NCBI GenBank assembly: GCA_026391115.1
Contig: JAPLER010000063.1
Span: 1-25,315, forward strand
DNA length: 25,315 nucleotides
DNA from: Bacteroidota bacterium
Lineage (GTDB): Bacteria; Bacteroidota; Bacteroidia; Chitinophagales; Chitinophagaceae
Direction: 5' to 3'
Below, in pieces: positions 23,828-25,315 of the stretch (the stretch's first letter is position 1; each line of letters opens with the position of its first letter). The notes beneath the pieces are model-generated. The model saw nothing but the letters and a program-made list of their open reading frames with translations. It was not told the origin of the DNA and did not search any database. The position numbers were made by a program, and so were the translations under genes.

Positions 23828-24676
23828 TTAATTCCTCAATAGCTTTCCTGTTTTCAAAACACTTTGTATTCTTTCAAGCGTTTTTCTTTCTCCACAAAGG
23901 GATAAAAATGCTTCTCTTTCAAGGTCTAATAAATATTGTTCAGATACTTGTTGTGCTTCACTTAAATCACCACCACACATTACATACGCTAATTTTTTTG
24001 CAACCAAAGCGTCGTGTTCTGTAGCGTAATTTCCACGTTGCATTCCATTAATTCCTGCATATAATGCACCTAAAGCACTTCGCCCCAAAACCTTAATATC
24101 ATTGCGTTTTATTGGCATTGTGTAACCTGCATCAAATAATTCTATAACAGATTTTTTTGCAACAGAAATTCTTCTATTTACATTCATTACAATTTCATCT
24201 TTCCCTTTTCTCAAAATGCCCATATCAAAAGCCTCTGCTGCACTAGTAGCAACTTTTGCAGTAGCAATTGCTAAAAATCTTTCTTTTAAAGTATTCGTTT
24301 CTGGCTCATCATTATGCAGTTCATCGCTAGCTCTTAAAACAAATTCTTTTGTACCACCACCACCAGGAATTAAGCCTACACCTAACTCTACCAAACCAAT
24401 ATAAGTTTCAGCAGCAGCACATACTTTATCAGCGTGTAAATTCATTTCGCAGCCACCACCTAATGTTAAACCTTGAGGGGCTGTAACTACTGGTATGCTT
24501 GAGTATCGGCAACGCATCATTGTATTTTGAAACATACGAATTGCCATATCCAACTCATCATATTCTTGTTCAATGGCAAACATAAAAATCATTCCCACAT
24601 TGGCACCAGCACTAAAGTTTGCACCATCATTTGCAATTACTAATCCTTTGAAATTATCTTCTGCAATTGAGATAGA
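23828..24676 (-). CDS. C-terminal enoyl-CoA hydratase (crotonase) part after the stop
   Basis: The open frame after the stop spans 282 residues if read from 24676; the first ATG in it is at 24598, leaving 256. It carries the crotonase core: NFSAGANVGMIF (first oxyanion-hole segment, just before the ATG), RYSSIPVVTAPQGLTLGGG then CEMNLHADKV (second oxyanion-hole segment), and ETYIGLVELGVGLIPGGGGT with the catalytic-side Glu region. A C-terminal helical part (YLLDLEREAFLSLCGERKT, ending GKLLRN) is conserved in the Bacteroidota family. Starting at the ATG would drop the first strands and the FSAGAN segment, so a fragment made from it would probably be inactive as a hydratase. Confidence 0.8.
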   Translation of the reverse strand, partial: SISIAEDNFKGLVIANDGANFSAGANVGMIFMFAIEQEYDELDMAIRMFQNTMMRCRYSSIPVVTAPQGLTLGGGCEMNLHADKVCAAAETYIGLVELGVGLIPGGGGTKEFVLRASDELHNDEPETNTLKERFLAIATAKVATSAAEAFDMGILRKGKDEIVMNVNRRISVAKKSVIELFDAGYTMPIKRNDIKVLGRSALGALYAGINGMQRGNYATEHDALVAKKLAYVMCGGDLSEAQQVSEQYLLDLEREAFLSLCGERKTLERIQSVLKTGKLLRN

Positions 24677-25315
24677 TTAATTAACACCTTCCAAAACTTC
24701 ACCACCAATGGTATTCATTTTGGTGTTCCATTCTAAGCCTGCAACACCATCTCCAATATCGTATAATTTGCAAGCACTATTTTTCCAAATAGTTTTATCT
24801 GCATTGTTTTTCAAAATTAAAAATGCTTCGCCACCAGGAATTTCCTTGTAATTTTTTGATGCAATATCATAGCATAATCTTTTACCATTTTCTACTTTGT
24901 AAAAAGAAGTAAATCCAGCTGTCAGCATTTCACTAACCCAAGCAGAAACATCGATTCCATTGGCTTTCATTGTTTCAACAGTTTTGGAAACACCTAATGT
25001 ATCCCAAGTTTCAAAAGCACCAATTTCCCAACCAAATCCTGCCATCATAGCATCATCGACTCTGTAAATCTCATCACTTATTTCAGGAATACGATTTGAA
25101 ATATATGAGAATAATGAGTAATGAAACTGACGATAAAAATCTCCTGCTTTATCAGTTGCTGCACACAATGCTTTGATGCGTGTTTTTAAATCTTCAATGG
25201 GTTTTGCAGTTTCAAGAGCAGTAAATTTTGATTTTACTCTTGCTTTATATTCCATTGAAGTTAAATCCAAAGTCAAAATTTCTTTACCAGTTTCTGATTT
25301 TATTTTTTTGAAGAA
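24677..25315 (-). CDS. 3-hydroxyacyl-CoA dehydrogenase C-terminal domain and start of crotonase domain, ending at the premature stop (5' partial)
   Basis: The 212 codons in the window begin mid-protein (FFKKIKSETGKEILTLDL). They hold the helical C-terminal dehydrogenase domain: RQFHYSLFSYISNRIPEISD, then VDDAMMAGFGWEIGAFETWD, which is the D-AM-GFGWE-GPF type motif for substrate and dimer contacts. A linker follows (EIPGGEAFLILKN), then the first strands of the crotonase domain (CKLYDIGDGVAGLEWNTKMN then TIGGEVLEGVN), where the TAA falls. A product ending here would keep the whole dehydrogenase part, if the upstream gene is intact, and lose the hydratase. The frame is open to the window edge, so the true start is not visible. 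Confidence 0.85.
   Translation of the reverse strand, partial: FFKKIKSETGKEILTLDLTSMEYKARVKSKFTALETAKPIEDLKTRIKALCAATDKAGDFYRQFHYSLFSYISNRIPEISDEIYRVDDAMMAGFGWEIGAFETWDTLGVSKTVETMKANGIDVSAWVSEMLTAGFTSFYKVENGKRLCYDIASKNYKEIPGGEAFLILKNNADKTIWKNSACKLYDIGDGVAGLEWNTKMNTIGGEVLEGVN

Larger units (their letters stand above)
23828..25315 (-). pseudogene. 3-hydroxyacyl-CoA dehydrogenase/enoyl-CoA hydratase fusion, broken by one in-frame TAA; 5' end outside window
   Basis: One minus-strand reading frame runs from the window edge to the TAA at 23828-23830 with family homology throughout, interrupted only by a TAA at 24677-24679. The frame is the same on both sides: the next codons read SISIAEDNFKGLVIANDG without any shift. 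Relatives in Bacteroidota usually have a Lys-like residue there, so an AAA to TAA change is the simplest reading. The enzyme couples enoyl-CoA hydration and 3-hydroxyacyl-CoA oxidation in beta-oxidation. TAA ends other genes in this window, so a changed genetic code is not a good explanation. Recent mutation, a sequencing or assembly error, or readthrough remain open. The N-terminal NAD-binding domain lies outside the window. Confidence 0.85.

Noticed and set aside
24216..24404. Frameshift as the cause of the split beta-oxidation gene
   Set aside because: Codon-by-codon reading shows both halves in the same frame; only a stop codon separates them.
24677..24679. Reassigned genetic code (TAA as sense codon)
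   Set aside because: TAA ends other intact genes in the window, such as lutB, so a general reassignment does not fit.

Overview
The window is a stretch of AT-rich chromosome from a member of the Bacteroidota, most like the Chitinophagaceae or a related Sphingobacteriia lineage. The signs are a type IX secretion (T9SS) sorting domain on a giant beta-helix protein, an outer-membrane barrel of the CarboxypepD_reg/OMP_b-brl_3 type, a DUF4271 gene next to hemD, a Bacteroidota-style monofunctional proline dehydrogenase, and promoter-like elements of the TAnnTTTG type with no clear Shine-Dalgarno sequences. It reads as core chromosome. I see no transposase, integrase, phage gene, CRISPR array or rRNA.

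Layout. 1-2650: the first codons of a minus-strand gene (possibly the CCA-adding enzyme), a terminator, tRNA-Leu(CAA), hscB (Fe-S co-chaperone), then atpG and scpB on the plus strand. 2646-6877: lutB (minus), then a plus-strand run of an esterase-like hydrolase, a two-domain membrane protein and proline dehydrogenase. 7080-13893: a TonB-receptor-like outer-membrane barrel converges on a 1427-residue T9SS cargo protein, with a shared terminator between them. 14046-19171: a Bacteroidota-restricted helical protein, then a minus-strand unit of BamA/TamA-like barrel, DUF4271 membrane protein and hemD. 19300-20897: hemW and tadA converge. 20965-23235: a minus-strand pair of a secreted acetylxylan-esterase-like protein with a degenerate catalytic triad and a small outer-membrane barrel. 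23381-25315: methylmalonyl-CoA epimerase, then the C-terminal part of a fused 3-hydroxyacyl-CoA dehydrogenase/enoyl-CoA hydratase whose reading frame is broken by one in-frame TAA.

How the genes fit together. Most are housekeeping: Fe-S assembly, ATP synthesis, chromosome segregation, tetrapyrrole and heme handling (hemD, hemW), tRNA wobble editing and outer-membrane biogenesis. Several are catabolic: proline dehydrogenase, LutB (lactate), the fatty-acid multifunctional enzyme and methylmalonyl-CoA epimerase (propionyl-CoA branch). The points most worth a second look are the single in-frame stop in the beta-oxidation gene, the apparently dead secreted esterase paired with a barrel, the internally duplicated T9SS protein, a recurring AACTTTTAAC repeat before three plus-strand genes, and promoter-like elements lying almost on top of start codons. 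I found no clear new defence or mobile system. All family calls are made by reading the sequence, without database searches.
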